Part shown: one piece after another, positions 27,642-35,184 of the stretch
How the letters are laid out: every line of letters begins with the position of its first letter
How positions within the stretch are numbered: the first letter of the stretch is position 1
Source: Caldicellulosiruptor obsidiansis OB47
Lineage (GTDB): Bacteria > Bacillota > Thermoanaerobacteria > Caldicellulosiruptorales > Caldicellulosiruptoraceae
Assembly (NCBI RefSeq): GCF_000145215.1
Contig: NC_014392.1
Span: forward strand, 1,620,001-1,684,000
Direction: 5' to 3'
Length of the DNA: 64,000 nucleotides
Position numbers and translations under genes: made by a program
Notes under the pieces: generated by a model
The model's database searches: none
Told to the model about the DNA's origin: nothing
The model's input: the letters and a program-made list of their open reading frames with translations, nothing else

Positions 27642-28262
27642 TTAAAGAGATAGAATATTTTTCAAAAACGAAATCCTGTGAATTTCGCATGGACCATATT
27701 TTTGCAAAATCTCTATGTGCTCTTTTGTGCCATATCCTTTGTGTTTTTCAAATTTATAGAGTGGGTACTTTGAAGAAATCTCTACTATATATCTATCCCT
27801 TGAAACCTTTGCTAAAATGGACGCACAGGCAATTGAATAGGATTTTCTGTCACCTTTTATGATAGCCCTTTGATTAAAGTTCAGGTTCGGAATTTCATAA
27901 CCATCCACTAACACTATGTCGGGCTCAATTTTTAAGTTTTCTATAGCATTTTTCATGACCAAAAAAGTTGCATTGTTTATGTTTATCTCATCTATGATTT
28001 TGCTATCCACCATAGCAACAGAATAGGCTATGCTCCCTTTTATTATCTCTTCAAAGAGTTTTTCTCTCTTTTTAGGAGTCAGCTTTTTTGAGTCTCTCAC
28101 ACCTTCAATTATCCTTTTTCTGTCCATTACAACTGCTGCAGCAAAAACAGGTCCTGCCAAAGGTCCTCTTCCTGCTTCATCAACACCGCAGATAAATCTG
28201 TAACCTTCATTCAAAAGCTTTTCCTCTATTTCAAAATAGTTTTCATCTTCTGACAACCTCAT
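27642..28262 (-). CDS. rnhB: Ribonuclease HII
   Basis: Removes RNA from RNA-DNA hybrids and single ribonucleotides from DNA. The 206 residues contain the active-site GVDEAGRGPLAGPV (D and E), DSKKLTPKKREKLFEEI, and the later D of VLVDG, then ASILAKVSRDRYI and KGYGTKEHIE. The start overlaps the end of rbgA by 20 bases; TTG 28265 is also possible with the same GGAGG. Confidence 0.95.
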   Translation of the reverse strand: MRLSEDENYFEIEEKLLNEGYRFICGVDEAGRGPLAGPVFAAAVVMDRKRIIEGVRDSKKLTPKKREKLFEEIIKGSIAYSVAMVDSKIIDEININNATFLVMKNAIENLKIEPDIVLVDGYEIPNLNFNQRAIIKGDRKSYSIACASILAKVSRDRYIVEISSKYPLYKFEKHKGYGTKEHIEILQKYGPCEIHRISFLKNILSL

Positions 28263-29091
28263 CAAGTGTTATCCTCCCAATCTTTCCTTTTCTCAAATCA
28301 TCCAAAAACATGGTTGCTGCTTTAAGAGTATCAATTTTTCCTTCTTTAAGTATACACCCTCTCTTCTTCCCAATTTCTATTAAGTACTCTTCCTCAGAAA
28401 GGGTAGAAAAATCTATTGAATACTTGGCTTTCAATAAATGAGAATATTCTTCTTTTATCATCCCAATTGTCTTCTTTGCAACAAATTCTTTATCAAAAAG
28501 TTCCTCCTTAACACTGCCTATAGCACAAAGCTTTATAGCAACAGTATCATCTTCAAGCTTTGGTATAAGTATCCCTGGTGTGTCAAGCATCTCAAAATAG
28601 TCGTTGATTTTTATCCACTGCTTTGCTCTTGTAACACCAGGCTTGTCACCTGTTCTTGCCTTGGCTGAATTTGTTATCTTGTTTATAAGTGTCGACTTTC
28701 CGACATTTGGTATGCCAAGAACAGCAAATCTTATAATTTTTCTTCGACCTCTTTGTTTTGCCTCTTCAATCTTGTCTTTTAATAAATTTTCGGCTATTTT
28801 CAATATACTCTTTACATTTGTTCCTTTTAAAGAGTCAATACATACAGCAACTTGGTTATTTTTCTGGAAATATTTTGCAAATTCGTGATTTTTCGTCTCA
28901 TCGGCTAAATCTGATTTGTTCAAAACATAAATCTTAGGTTTATCTTTTATCAAAACTTCGAGCTGTTCGTTTCTGGAACTCAAAGGTGCTCTTGCATCAA
29001 GCAAAATTAGATACAAATCAATATACTTGTTTAGCTCTAAAATTTCTCTTTTCGCCTTTTGCATATGGCCAGGGTACCACTGAACGATCAA
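28243..29091 (-). CDS. rbgA: Ribosome biogenesis GTPase RbgA (YlqF)
   Basis: Circularly permuted GTPase needed for late 50S assembly. G-motif order is permuted: G4 NKSD (about 58) comes before G1 GIPNVGKSTLIN (about 126) and G3 DTPG (about 170), as in the family. The N-terminal YPGHMQKAKRE and the C-terminal ANTAR-like helical domain are present in 282 residues. TTG start, 9 bases after GGAGG. It lies downstream of rplS, its usual neighbour. Confidence 0.94.
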   Translation of the reverse strand: MIVQWYPGHMQKAKREILELNKYIDLYLILLDARAPLSSRNEQLEVLIKDKPKIYVLNKSDLADETKNHEFAKYFQKNNQVAVCIDSLKGTNVKSILKIAENLLKDKIEEAKQRGRRKIIRFAVLGIPNVGKSTLINKITNSAKARTGDKPGVTRAKQWIKINDYFEMLDTPGILIPKLEDDTVAIKLCAIGSVKEELFDKEFVAKKTIGMIKEEYSHLLKAKYSIDFSTLSEEEYLIEIGKKRGCILKEGKIDTLKAATMFLDDLRKGKIGRITLDEVVRR

Positions 29092-29123
29092 AGTAAAAAT
29101 CCTCCTCTTTTTGTTGTAAATAT

Positions 29124-29160
29124 AAAAAAGAGACTAAGCTTTTTTAAGCATTAGTCTCTT
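29124..29160 (-). terminator. Terminator of rplS
   Basis: A 10-bp stem AAGAGACTAA / TTAGTCTCTT overlaps the last codons of rplS and is followed on the minus strand by TTTTT, so rbgA and the genes after it are reached by readthrough or a separate promoter. Confidence 0.88.
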
Positions 29161-29533
29161 CGGTATTGTTATTCTCTTTATTGTTTGGCTGCTGAACAAG
29201 CTCTTTAATCTTTGCAGCCTTACCTATCTTTTCTCTGATGTAATAGAGTTTTGCTCTTCTTACTTTACCTCTTCTTATAACTTCAATCTTCTCAAGTCTT
29301 GGTGAGTGAAGAGGGAATACTCTTTCAACACCAATACCATATGAAATTCTTCTGACTGTGAAAGTTTCCGAAAGCCCTTTTCCTCTTCTTTTTATGACAA
29401 GCCCTTCGAAAGCTTGCACTCTTTCTCTTCCACCTTCAATGACCTTAAAGTAAACTCTTACTGTGTCACCAGGTTTGAAATCAGGAATATCTTTTCTTAA
29501 CATTTCGCTTTCAATCTCTCTGATTATATCCAT
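29144..29533 (-). CDS. rplS: 50S ribosomal protein L19
   Basis: Large-subunit protein at the 30S-50S interface. The sequence [31 protein letters not shown], then [54 protein letters not shown] is diagnostic. The start at ATG 29533 is set by GGAGGG 9 bases upstream, giving 129 residues with an Asn-rich tail; an in-frame extension to 29596 is leader RNA, not protein. Confidence 0.97.
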   Translation of the reverse strand: MDIIREIESEMLRKDIPDFKPGDTVRVYFKVIEGGRERVQAFEGLVIKRRGKGLSETFTVRRISYGIGVERVFPLHSPRLEKIEVIRRGKVRRAKLYYIREKIGKAAKIKELVQQPNNKENNNTEETNA

Positions 29534-29634
29534 CTTCCACTTTCCCTCCTTCCAGCAATAAGGATGTTCTTGCAAACCATGTTTGCAGAGGACCATGTAC
29601 TTTATTTACAAGAAAAAAGCTCAAAAATGAACAT
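29534..29634 (-). promoter_or_regulatory. rplS leader RNA (candidate L19 leader)
   Basis: The 100-nt untranslated leader between the rplS promoter and start contains GGTCCTCTGC followed by the hairpin GCAAAC-ATG-GTTTGC (29578-29592) and CTTATTGCTGGAAGGAGG, which could pair with upstream bases to hide the ribosome site. Firmicutes have a known autoregulatory L19 leader at this place; the assignment is by position and fold, not a covariance search. Confidence 0.5.
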
Positions 29635-29639
29635 GTGTA

Positions 29640-29668
29640 ATTATAACACAATTTTTTGCGTCTCACAA
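29640..29668 (-). promoter_or_regulatory. Promoter of rplS
   Basis: TTGTGA (29668-29663), 17 bp, TATAAT (29645-29640), overlapping the 3' end of trmD. Confidence 0.7.
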
Positions 29669-30378
29669 TATTTTATTAAAAATTCTCTGTCTTCGTCGGT
29701 CAGCTCAAAATCTTTGAGCAAATCAGGTCTGTTTTTTATTGTTTTCAGTAAGCTCTGATACCTTCTCCACTTTCTTATTTTTTTATGGTCTCCGCACAAA
29801 AGTATCTCAGGAACTTTTTTGCCTCTGAACTCAAGCGGTCTTGTATACTGCGGATATTCCAAAAGCCCTGTTGAAAAACTCTCTTCTTGAGCTGACTTTT
29901 CTTCAATGACTCCTTTTACAAGCCGCGAAACTGAGTCGATCACCACAAGTGCAGCATACTCTCCTCCAGTTAAAACATAGTCGCCTATAGAAATCTCATC
30001 TGTTACAATCATGTCAATTACTCTCTGGTCAATTCCTTCATAGTGCCCACATATTATTATAATCTCTTTTTCTTGTGACAGCTGCTCGGCATACCGCTGA
30101 GTGTATGTTTTGCCTTGAGGTGTAAGATAAATAACTCTGTGAGGTTTGGTTGGTTTTACACTCTCATATGCATCAATTATCGGCTGGGCAGTCATAACCA
30201 TTCCAAACCCGCCGCCGTATGGATAGTCATCTGTCCTCTTGTGTTTATCAAGTGTAAAATCTCGTATATTAATTGCCTCTATCTTTATCAGCCCTTTTTG
30301 CTGAGCTCTTTTTAAGATGCTGTAGTTTGTTGCAGACAAAATCACTTCTGGAAATAAAGTTAGAACTTTGAATATCAT
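29641..30378 (-). CDS. trmD: tRNA (guanine37-N1)-methyltransferase
   Basis: SPOUT-fold enzyme that methylates G37 of tRNAs reading CNN codons and prevents frameshifting. Motifs: FKVLTLFPEVI, RTDDYPYGGGFGMVMTAQPI, LTPQGKTYTQ, IICGHYEGIDQRVI, EISIGDYVLTGGEYAALVVIDS, the trefoil-knot SAM site. ATG 30378, two bases after the rimM stop, gives 245 residues; a TTG at 30384 would overlap rimM. Confidence 0.96.
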   Translation of the reverse strand: MIFKVLTLFPEVILSATNYSILKRAQQKGLIKIEAINIRDFTLDKHKRTDDYPYGGGFGMVMTAQPIIDAYESVKPTKPHRVIYLTPQGKTYTQRYAEQLSQEKEIIIICGHYEGIDQRVIDMIVTDEISIGDYVLTGGEYAALVVIDSVSRLVKGVIEEKSAQEESFSTGLLEYPQYTRPLEFRGKKVPEILLCGDHKKIRKWRRYQSLLKTIKNRPDLLKDFELTDEDREFLIKYCETQKIVL

Positions 30379-30380
30379 CT

Positions 30381-30890
30381 TCAATCCAACAACCCTTCAA
30401 CAACCTTTATTTTCATATATCCCCCTTCGATATTGACCTCTTTTACAATGTCTTTCAAAGCAGGAATCAGTATGTCTTTCTTTCCTATATAGCTGTCGCA
30501 AATGTACACATCATTGCTGCCAGTTTTTAAAACATCCTTTATTCTACCCAGTTTTCTGCCATCTAAATCATACACTTCAAGCCCAATAATATCGCATATA
30601 AAATAAGTGTCCTTTGGCAGTTTTTTGGCTCTTTCTCTTTCTATCACTATATACCTGTTTTTCAGCTTTTGTGCTTCATCTATGCTGGAAATTTCTTTGA
30701 ACTTGATTATCACAATATTATCTTTTACTCTATATCTTTCAATTGTGAGCTTTGTTGAAAGGTTATCTTCCAAAAAAACATATTCAAGCTCAGAAAACCT
30801 GTCAACCTCATCTGTAAGAGGTATTACTTTCACTTCTCCTTTGAGCCCAAATGTGTTCACAATCTTGCCAACCTGGAGGTACTTATACAT
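30381..30890 (-). CDS. rimM: Ribosome maturation factor RimM
   Basis: 16S rRNA processing factor that binds S19 on the 30S head. The 169 residues contain an N-terminal beta-barrel ([26 protein letters not shown]) and a C-terminal PRC-barrel ([36 protein letters not shown]). It is normally translated from the khpA-rimM-trmD transcript, but a TnpB element lies just upstream and its right end may supply the last bases before AGGTAG-ATT-ATG. How rimM is now transcribed is not visible. Confidence 0.95.
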   Translation of the reverse strand: MYKYLQVGKIVNTFGLKGEVKVIPLTDEVDRFSELEYVFLEDNLSTKLTIERYRVKDNIVIIKFKEISSIDEAQKLKNRYIVIERERAKKLPKDTYFICDIIGLEVYDLDGRKLGRIKDVLKTGSNDVYICDSYIGKKDILIPALKDIVKEVNIEGGYMKIKVVEGLLD

Positions 30891-30899
30891 AATCTACCT

Positions 30900-31209
30900 G
30901 GTCAACCGAACTGTGCATACTAGCACGAGTTCAGCAGCTGGGGTATTTATATTCCGCCTTTCAAGCTTTCCCAGCCCCAGCAGGCGGTATTTGGGAAAGC
31001 CATAGCCCCTGCCCTAAGAAGCAGGAACTTGCGCCCTTTTTAGCCGGGTCTCCCCACTTGCCCTGAAACCAAAAATGACTTCAGGACAAACATGTCCCGC
31101 AGAACTCTGCCAGGAGAGAGTGGTGTTACCACCGCTACCCTGAGAACTCGCCAGAGATTGCAGACTTTACCGCAGACATCAGAACTTGTTCCGTCCAGAG
31201 GTTCTGATG
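30900..31209 (-). ncRNA. Candidate omega RNA / right end of the TnpB element
   Basis: GC-rich structured stretch covering the last ~170 bases of tnpB and 140 bases beyond it. Plus-strand coordinates of perfect stems: 31177-31185 with 31201-31209 (9 bp), 31120-31124 with 31128-31132, 31008-31012 with 31021-31025, 30965-30973 with 30992-31000 (9 bp), 30937-30943 with 30975-30981 (7 bp), 30954-30959 with 30982-30987 (6 bp), and 30913-30916 with 30923-30926. The 7-, 6- and 9-bp stems interleave, which means pseudoknots, a hallmark of TnpB guide RNAs. The small hairpin and AGTTCGGTTGAC at the end look like the element right end; the guide would then read into rimM. Confidence 0.6.
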
Positions 31210-32527
31210 CCATCTCTGATTCACTCTCAGGGCTTTGTAAAAACTTTTTTACTCTTTCTATCTCTTTGAGTTGCTTTTTCCTTAAGCATGTGTTCTTAAC
31301 TACCTTCTGTACGTATTCCTTCAGCTTATCCAGTTCATTTTCATCAAGCCTGCCAAGAAGTTGCATATAATTGTGCGGTATCCTTTCTCTCAACCCAAGC
31401 CCTCTTCTTGCTATCACATACGCTGCCCCAACGTCTTTGCTCACCATATACTGCGGTGCATACTTCAACATCCCTATCACTGAAGTGTATGCAGGGTCCA
31501 CTTCTACAACTTCTATCCCTTCTCGCTTTGCTAAAAGTTTTACCTTCTCCAAAAGCAACCTGTATCCAAAATAGTGCCTTATCCGCCTCGATTTTCTCCC
31601 TGAAAAATCTCCTCTTCTGCCCCTGTCCTGTATGCTAAGGTTCTCTATCACTATGGCTTTTTGCTTTCCTTTTGCCATCTGTACTATCATGTGAGCATAC
31701 TGCCACCTGTAATACTCTTTTTTGCTTAAGCTTCCGCTCTCAAGCTCTGGCATCGGTATCCTACCGTAACTCAAAAACTGTCCGTTCTCATCCGTTTCTA
31801 CCCATGCTATGTGTCTTGGATATGCGTTAGTGTCTATACCTATAACTCCATTTGCTCTCGTTATCCCGGGCTTTGGAAAAACCTCTTCAACAGTAAAATA
31901 GGCATATACTACACCATTTTTTAGTTTCAACTCTACAGAATAAGGCTCTCCTGAGCTGCTTATTGCCTGCAGAAGTTGATTCCTGTCTGTGTACGTTTTT
32001 CCTTTTGTCTTCCATCCAGATTGTATCGTCGCATATACGTACTTCCTTTCCCCCACGTTGATTCTGAGCCTGGTAAAAACCCCATCTGTCTCAATCCTTG
32101 TGTTAAGATTCCCCTTCTTGCTCCTGTCTCCTCTTGAGTACAGATTCCCTTTCCTCTTCTCCTGCCACTTTCGTTGAAGTTCCCTGTACGCCCTACCATT
32201 TATGTGCCTCTTCTTGAGCTTTTCAAACAATTCTCTACCACCAAAGACAACCTTTTCTGGGTTTTCTCCTCTCTCTTCACAGGATTTTTTAATGCTTTCG
32301 GCTTTCATTATCGCATCATCAACATATCGGGAGTTCAGGTTGAAAACTCCCTGCAGGTCCCTTTTGAGTTCTTTCCTCTCATGCCCTTCCAGCAGTCTCT
32401 TATATGCATACCTCATACAAGACGACCATCTTCTCATTAGCTCTAATACTCTTTGCTTATCTTCGCTGCTATCAAAAGTTAGCTTGGCTTGAACTGTTAC
32501 CATGTCTTTTAGCACCTCTTTGCCCAT
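31040..32527 (-). CDS. tnpB: TnpB-like RNA-guided nuclease, zinc finger missing
   Basis: IS605 OrfB family, relative of Cas12. From ATG 32527 (AAGGA upstream) it has 495 residues: an N-terminal helical/WED part (VQAKLTFDSSEDKQRVLELMRRWSSCMRYAYKRLLEGH), then a RuvC domain with GIDTNAYPRHIAW (first Asp), AIVIENLSIQ (Glu), VDPAYTSVIGMLKY, and KDVGAAYVIARRGLG (last Asp). The usual CxxC...CxxC zinc finger between PxYTS and the last Asp is absent: only about 15 residues connect them. The last ~75 residues (after KKFLQSPESE) are translated from the structured RNA region and may carry no protein function. Activity is plausible but unproven. Confidence 0.88.
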   Translation of the reverse strand: MGKEVLKDMVTVQAKLTFDSSEDKQRVLELMRRWSSCMRYAYKRLLEGHERKELKRDLQGVFNLNSRYVDDAIMKAESIKKSCEERGENPEKVVFGGRELFEKLKKRHINGRAYRELQRKWQEKRKGNLYSRGDRSKKGNLNTRIETDGVFTRLRINVGERKYVYATIQSGWKTKGKTYTDRNQLLQAISSSGEPYSVELKLKNGVVYAYFTVEEVFPKPGITRANGVIGIDTNAYPRHIAWVETDENGQFLSYGRIPMPELESGSLSKKEYYRWQYAHMIVQMAKGKQKAIVIENLSIQDRGRRGDFSGRKSRRIRHYFGYRLLLEKVKLLAKREGIEVVEVDPAYTSVIGMLKYAPQYMVSKDVGAAYVIARRGLGLRERIPHNYMQLLGRLDENELDKLKEYVQKVVKNTCLRKKQLKEIERVKKFLQSPESESEMASEPLDGTSSDVCGKVCNLWRVLRVAVVTPLSPGRVLRDMFVLKSFLVSGQVGRPG

Positions 32528-32658
32528 AAATCCTTGCTGCAAAAGATGTATAGTAGAGGTGTCCTGAGAGGTGTTATTAATCCTTCCTTTTCCCAGTTTA
32601 TTAGTATTCTTCGGCAGATAGCATATATCTCTTTAACTTTTTGAATACTTAACAACAT

Positions 32659-32706
32659 TTAACATCGCCTGGTCGGAATTATATCTTTTGGCATTGTTAT
32701 TTTCAA
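32659..32706 (-). other. 15-codon ORF with strong ribosome site after khpA
   Basis: TTG 32706 lies 9 bases after AAAGGAGGT and opens a frame of only 15 residues (LKITMPKDIIPTRRC) ending before the TnpB element. Such a good ribosome site suggests the start of a former gene between khpA and rimM, cut by the insertion; a leader peptide is the alternative. I do not recognise the peptide. Confidence 0.35.
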
Positions 32707-32720
32707 CTGTTGTGACCTCC

Positions 32721-32760
32721 TTTTTAAAAAAGAGTTAGGCAAGATACGCCTAACTCTTTT
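32721..32760 (-). terminator. Terminator after khpA
   Basis: A 13-bp stem AAAAGAGTTAGGC / GCCTAACTCTTTT with a 7-base loop, then TT and an A-run on the minus strand. It overlaps the khpA stop and would cut the transcript before tnpB and rimM. Confidence 0.85.
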
Positions 32761-32992
32761 ATTGTAAAATCTCAACTATAACTCTCTTGTTGTCTTTGTT
32801 TGCTGCAGCTCTGACAACTGTTCTTATAGCTCTTGCTATTCGTCCCTGCTTGCCAATGACCTTTCCCATATCTTCAGGAGCAACTTTAAGCTCAATAATT
32901 ACTGACTGCTCACCGTGGATTTCACTAACCTTTACTTGGTCTGGATTGTCAACAAGAGATTTTGCTATGACTTCAACTAAATCTTTTAGCAT
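32759..32992 (-). CDS. khpA: KH-domain RNA-binding protein (KhpA/YlqC)
   Basis: Small RNA-binding protein, partner of KhpB, linked to cell elongation in Gram-positives. The 77 residues form a single KH domain with the GxxG loop IGKQGRIARAIRTVVRAAA (about 46-64). It sits 29 bases after rpsP, as in Bacillus (rpsP-ylqC). Confidence 0.94.
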   Translation of the reverse strand: MLKDLVEVIAKSLVDNPDQVKVSEIHGEQSVIIELKVAPEDMGKVIGKQGRIARAIRTVVRAAANKDNKRVIVEILQ

Positions 32993-33021
32993 GACAAACT
33001 ACCCCTCCTTCTACATATGTT

Positions 33022-33267
33022 TTATTCAATCACACCAGCTTTTTTAAGTAGAATTTTAACTGTATCTGTTGGCTGAGCCCCGTATGATAACCATTTTTTT
33101 GCCTTTTCAACATCAACTTTGATGTCAGCAGGATTCTTCAAAGGATTGTAATAGCCAATTTCGTCAATTGTTTTTCCATCTCTCGGTGTGCGTGAATCTG
33201 CAACAACAATTCTATAAAAAGGATTGTTTTTGGCACCCATTCTCTTGAGCCTTATTCTTACTGCCAC
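33022..33267 (-). CDS. rpsP: 30S ribosomal protein S16
   Basis: Primary 16S-binding protein, 81 residues: [32 protein letters not shown], then IGYYNPL and [25 protein letters not shown] are diagnostic. AGGAGGTGATGT precedes ATG. It lies between ffh and khpA, the conserved order. Confidence 0.97.
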   Translation of the reverse strand: MAVRIRLKRMGAKNNPFYRIVVADSRTPRDGKTIDEIGYYNPLKNPADIKVDVEKAKKWLSYGAQPTDTVKILLKKAGVIE

Positions 33268-33301
33268 TTACATCACCTCCTCTTTTAAATGTTTTGATGT
33301 A

Positions 33302-34633
33302 TTACATGAAAGGAAATTTAAATTTTCCTTTCTTGGCAAAGCTGGGATTTGAAAATTGCTTCATCATCCTTTTCATGTCTTCAAACTGTTTCAAAAGCCT
33401 GTTTACATCTTGAACAGTGGTGCCTGACCCCATCGCAATTCGTCTTTTTCTGCTGGAATTAATAATGCTTGGGTCTTGGCGTTCTTCTTTTGTCATGGAA
33501 TTTATGATTGCTTCTATCTTCTTAAGTTCCTTCTCACCAGCATCAAAATCCACATCACCCTTTAGTTTAATGCCGGGTATCATGGAAATAATCTGAGATA
33601 AAGGCCCCATCTTCTTTATTTGCTTTAGCTGATCTAAAAAATCTTCAAGAGTAAACTGCATGCTTCTGAGCTTTTTTTCAAGCTCCTCAGCCTTTTTCTG
33701 GTCAATTGCCTCCTGAGCTTTCTCTATTAATGTCAAAACATCTCCCATTCCAAGTATTCTTGATGCCATCCTGTCAGGATGAAAAACCTCTAAATCTTCC
33801 ATCTTCTCACCAACACCGGCAAACTTTATAGGCTTGCCAGTTATTGCCTTGACAGAAAGTGCAGCTCCGCCTCGTGTGTCACCGTCAAGCTTTGTCATAA
33901 TAATTCCGTCTATGCCAAGTTGATCATTGAAAGCTTCTGCAACATTCACAGCATCTTGACCTGTCATAGCATCTACTACAAGCAAAATTTCTGTGGGTTT
34001 CACAGCATTTTTGATATTTTTAAGCTCATCCATAAGTTCCTGATTTATATGAAGTCTTCCTGCTGTATCTATTATAACAACATCAGACCTGTTTGATTTT
34101 GCAAACTCAATGCCATCTTTTGCTATCTTGACAGCATCTTGACTTGTATAATCTGCATAGCATTTTACACCAACCTTTTGTGCAACAACTTCTAATTGCT
34201 TTATTGCAGCAGGTCTGTAAATATCACATGCAACAAGCGAAGGATTTTTCCCCTGTTTTTTCAAAAGCCCTGCAAGCTTACCAGCTGTAGTTGTCTTACC
34301 AGAACCCTGAAGTCCTACCATCATATAGATTGAAAACCCGCTTGGTGAAAATGTAAGTTTAGTGTCACTACCACCAAGAAGGTTTACCATCTCGTCGTAC
34401 ACAATTTTTATCACCTGCTGAGCAGGAGTCAGGCTTTCCAAAACTTCTTCTCCCACAGCCTTTTGTGTCACAGTGTTAATAAAATCTTTTACCACCTTAT
34501 AGTTGACATCAGCTTCTAAAAGGGCAAGCTTCACCTCTTTCATAGCTTCTTTGATATCCTTTTCTGTTAGCTTGCCCTTTCCTCTCAACTTTTTAAAGAC
34601 ATCCTGTAATTTTTCAGAAAGACTGCTAAACAT
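33302..34633 (-). CDS. ffh: Signal recognition particle protein Ffh
   Basis: GTPase of the SRP that binds signal peptides and 4.5S RNA for co-translational membrane targeting. The 443 residues contain the N domain, the G domain (MVGLQGSGKTTTAGKLA about 105; DTAGR; TKLDGDTRGGAA) and a methionine-rich M domain ending MMKQFSNPSFAKKGKFKFPFM, including GSGTTVQDVNRLLKQF. The start overlaps ylxM by 8 bases. Confidence 0.97.
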   Translation of the reverse strand: MFSSLSEKLQDVFKKLRGKGKLTEKDIKEAMKEVKLALLEADVNYKVVKDFINTVTQKAVGEEVLESLTPAQQVIKIVYDEMVNLLGGSDTKLTFSPSGFSIYMMVGLQGSGKTTTAGKLAGLLKKQGKNPSLVACDIYRPAAIKQLEVVAQKVGVKCYADYTSQDAVKIAKDGIEFAKSNRSDVVIIDTAGRLHINQELMDELKNIKNAVKPTEILLVVDAMTGQDAVNVAEAFNDQLGIDGIIMTKLDGDTRGGAALSVKAITGKPIKFAGVGEKMEDLEVFHPDRMASRILGMGDVLTLIEKAQEAIDQKKAEELEKKLRSMQFTLEDFLDQLKQIKKMGPLSQIISMIPGIKLKGDVDFDAGEKELKKIEAIINSMTKEERQDPSIINSSRKRRIAMGSGTTVQDVNRLLKQFEDMKRMMKQFSNPSFAKKGKFKFPFM

Positions 34634-34976
34634 TTTCTTGCCACTCCTGAATACTATTTATTATACTCATAATTTCTTCGTCTTTATATCTATCGTATAT
34701 TCTCCTCAGTTTTTGCAATACTTCATCAATTAAACTTATGTTTTTATAATACCTATCCGCAAGCCTGAGCTTTTCCTCATATTTTTTCAAGACCATTTCT
34801 GCTTTTCTGAATGCATCAAAAACACCTTGTCGTGATATACCAAGTTCTTTTGATATTTCTCCCAAGGTTAAATCTTCATTTACATACAGCTCAATAATCT
34901 TTTTTTGTCTTTCGGTTAAAAAATCTTTATAAAAATCATAAAGAAGACTTAAATATACCTTACTTTCTTGTTGCAT
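34626..34976 (-). CDS. ylxM: UPF0122 helix-turn-helix protein YlxM
   Basis: Putative DNA-binding accessory of the SRP operon (YlxM/p13). A sigma-70 region-4-like HTH is visible: LTERQKKIIELYVNEDLTLGEISKELGISRQGVFDAFRKAE. The start at ATG 34976 gives 116 residues and matches the Bacillus protein's N-terminus; other in-frame ATGs lie at 34988 and 35051, neither with a good ribosome site. Coupled to ffh. Confidence 0.88.
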   Translation of the reverse strand: MQQESKVYLSLLYDFYKDFLTERQKKIIELYVNEDLTLGEISKELGISRQGVFDAFRKAEMVLKKYEEKLRLADRYYKNISLIDEVLQKLRRIYDRYKDEEIMSIINSIQEWQENV

Positions 34977-35022
34977 TTTCAATTTCATCTCTCTGTAAAG
35001 CTTAAAAACTTGACACTTATAT

Positions 35023-35051
35023 ATAATAATTGATCTATAATGTTTTGTCAA
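35023..35051 (-). promoter_or_regulatory. Promoter of the ylxM-ffh-rpsP-khpA operon
   Basis: TTGACA (35051-35046), 17 bp, TATTAT (35028-35023), about 45 bases before ylxM. Confidence 0.75.
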
Positions 35052-35184
35052 AAATTTTTTAAAGATTCATTTTAAAAAATCAAAACTCTCTCAACAGTAT
35101 TTTGTGTTATAATACAATCTGTTATAAATAAAACAACTTATAATTCCAATCCAAAGCACAACTTAGCACGAAAGGAGTAAAAAG

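Larger units (their letters stand above)
30900..32680 (-). mobile_element. TnpB-only IS200/IS605-type element, approximate limits
   Basis: The element contains tnpB and its 3' structured RNA but no Y1 transposase (TnpA), so it would need help from elsewhere to move. It is inserted between khpA and rimM. The left side (about 32543-32680) holds an inverted pair TTAGTATTC / GAATACTTAA (near 32603 and 32643) that may be the left-end fold. Exact ends are not defined; GACCAGG occurs once at each flank (30896-30902 and about 32669-32675), possibly by chance. Confidence 0.55.

Noticed and set aside
29534-29596. 21-residue N-terminal extension of L19
   Set aside because: It has no ribosome site and overlaps the structured leader; ATG 29533 follows GGAGGG and matches the family N-terminus.
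30896-32675. GACCAGG at both flanks of the TnpB element as a target-site duplication
   Set aside because: IS200/IS605-type elements do not duplicate their target, and a 7-base match is not compelling.
35052-35184. T-box riboswitch upstream of gltX
   Set aside because: The interval is only about 130 bases, has no terminator hairpin and no T-box-like motif.
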